Of a stretch of DNA of 64,000 bases, positions 63,534 through 64,000 are shown one piece after another. The stretch comes from Clavibacter sepedonicus. Lineage in GTDB: Bacteria > Actinomycetota > Actinomycetes > Actinomycetales > Microbacteriaceae. The notes below the pieces were generated by a model. That model searched no databases. It saw only the letters and a program-made list of their open reading frames with translations, and was not told where the DNA came from. Every line of letters starts with the position of its first letter. Position 1 is the stretch's first letter. The position numbers were made by a program, and so were the translations under genes. The DNA lies in assembly GCF_000069225.1 (NCBI RefSeq), contig NC_010407.1:1116001-1180000 (forward strand), given 5' to 3'.

Positions 63534-64000
63534 TCAGGCGTCGGGGTCGTGCGCGACGTGCCGGGAGGCGACCGGCCGGCCGTGCCGCGCGATCCGGTAG
63601 CCGGGGGAGCGGAGCCGACGCGTCCAGGGGTACGTGGTGTCGCCGGGCGGTGCGGCGAGCACGGGATCCGCGCGCGTCGCCGTGTCGAGCGGCCCGGCGG
63701 AGTCGTGCGCCAGCTCGATCCGCGCGGCGACGTGCCAGAGCCCGCGCGGCGTCGCGTGCACGAGGCGCATGCGCACCGGCCGCGTCGCGAGCGCGCGCCC
63801 GAGGTCGTCGGCACCGGCCGGCAGCGGCGGATCCGCGTCCACCAGCACGCCGAGCAGCACCGGCCCCGCGGATCCGCGGTACGGCATGAGCGTCGACAGG
63901 CACGCGCCCGAGACGGACCGATGCGGCGCGAGCAGGAAGCGCCCGGCAGGCGAGAGACCGGTGGATGCGAGCAGCACGTCGACCGTGGTCCCGCCGCTGT
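63534..64000 (-). CDS. Hypothetical protein, 5' end outside window
   Basis: An open frame that enters from the right edge and ends at TGA/63534, leaving 154 visible codons ending SRHVAHDPDA. The part SGGTTVDVLLASTGLSPAGR continues to SGACLSTLMPYRGSAGPVLL and has no signal peptide or metal motif in view. I do not recognise a family. It lies on the same strand as the Rieske gene, about 100 bases upstream. Confidence 0.6.
   Translation of the reverse strand, partial: SGGTTVDVLLASTGLSPAGRFLLAPHRSVSGACLSTLMPYRGSAGPVLLGVLVDADPPLPAGADDLGRALATRPVRMRLVHATPRGLWHVAARIELAHDSAGPLDTATRADPVLAAPPGDTTYPWTRRLRSPGYRIARHGRPVASRHVAHDPDA

Overview
The window is very GC-rich actinobacterial DNA, with GTG starts, ATGA/GTGA gene overlaps and strong codon bias. 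Its gene set points to Microbacteriaceae: an Ecc-type type VII secretion (T7SS) locus with DUF6177 and DUF6507 proteins, a CGYC mycoredoxin, a maltokinase, and a ThiE-ThiD-TenA fusion. A Clavibacter-like plant-associated species is my best guess. Several broken genes and two insertion sequences would fit a lineage undergoing gene decay. Species identity is inference only.

Layout. (1) 1-12.75 kb: a T7SS locus. The minus arm encodes an FHA/zinc-ribbon/RDD protein, a small membrane protein, EccD, a MinD-like protein and EccC (running off the left edge). The divergent plus arm encodes two small WXG100-type proteins, a DUF6177 protein, a hypothetical, a DUF6507 protein, and a 772-residue toxin with a DNA/RNA non-specific endonuclease tail followed by a YezG-type immunity gene. 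Behind them lie a decayed second toxin tail, a decayed second immunity gene and a stray piece of toxin linker. (2) 12.8-19.7 kb: phytoene-desaturase-like oxidoreductase, two SDRs, an acyl-CoA ligase, a hypothetical and an M20 peptidase. (3) 19.7-20.8 kb: an IS481-family element placed between the M20 peptidase and an S9 peptidase. (4) 20.8-32.5 kb: S9 peptidase, HAD dehalogenase, DUF1684, pyruvate:quinone oxidoreductase with a monooxygenase-like partner, zinc alcohol dehydrogenase, small membrane protein, hydrolase, Xi-class GST-like enzyme and an SNF2 ATPase. (5) 32.5-35.8 kb: two related copies of an unrecognised module (a secreted four-cysteine, glycine-rich protein whose 3' end overlaps a small two-helix membrane protein), a duplicated SNF2 3' end, and an IS30 element that has landed in the loop of a terminator. 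(6) 36-42 kb: small membrane protein, MFS transporter, cupin protein, and thiamine genes (ThiE-ThiD-TenA fusion and ThiM) under a TPP riboswitch. (7) 42.1-43.9 kb: an AT-richer single-gene island encoding a SIR2-domain protein, a candidate anti-phage effector. (8) 44-48.2 kb: oligopeptidase B, small membrane protein, maltokinase, mycoredoxin. (9) 48.3-56.3 kb: alditol-oxidase-like enzyme and a beta-galactoside operon (solute-binding protein, two permeases, LacZ) whose binding-protein gene has an in-frame stop. (10) 56.4-64 kb: zinc-ribbon protein, NfeD-like/flotillin pair, MFS exporter, remnants of an HTH regulator and a transporter, a secreted hypothetical, an MBL-fold hydrolase, a Rieske/DUF2231 protein and a truncated unknown gene.

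The most unusual signals are the duplicated secreted-peptide/membrane-partner module at 32.6-35.8 kb, the layered toxin-immunity locus at 8.8-12.75 kb, and the isolated SIR2 gene. No tRNA, rRNA or CRISPR array was seen.
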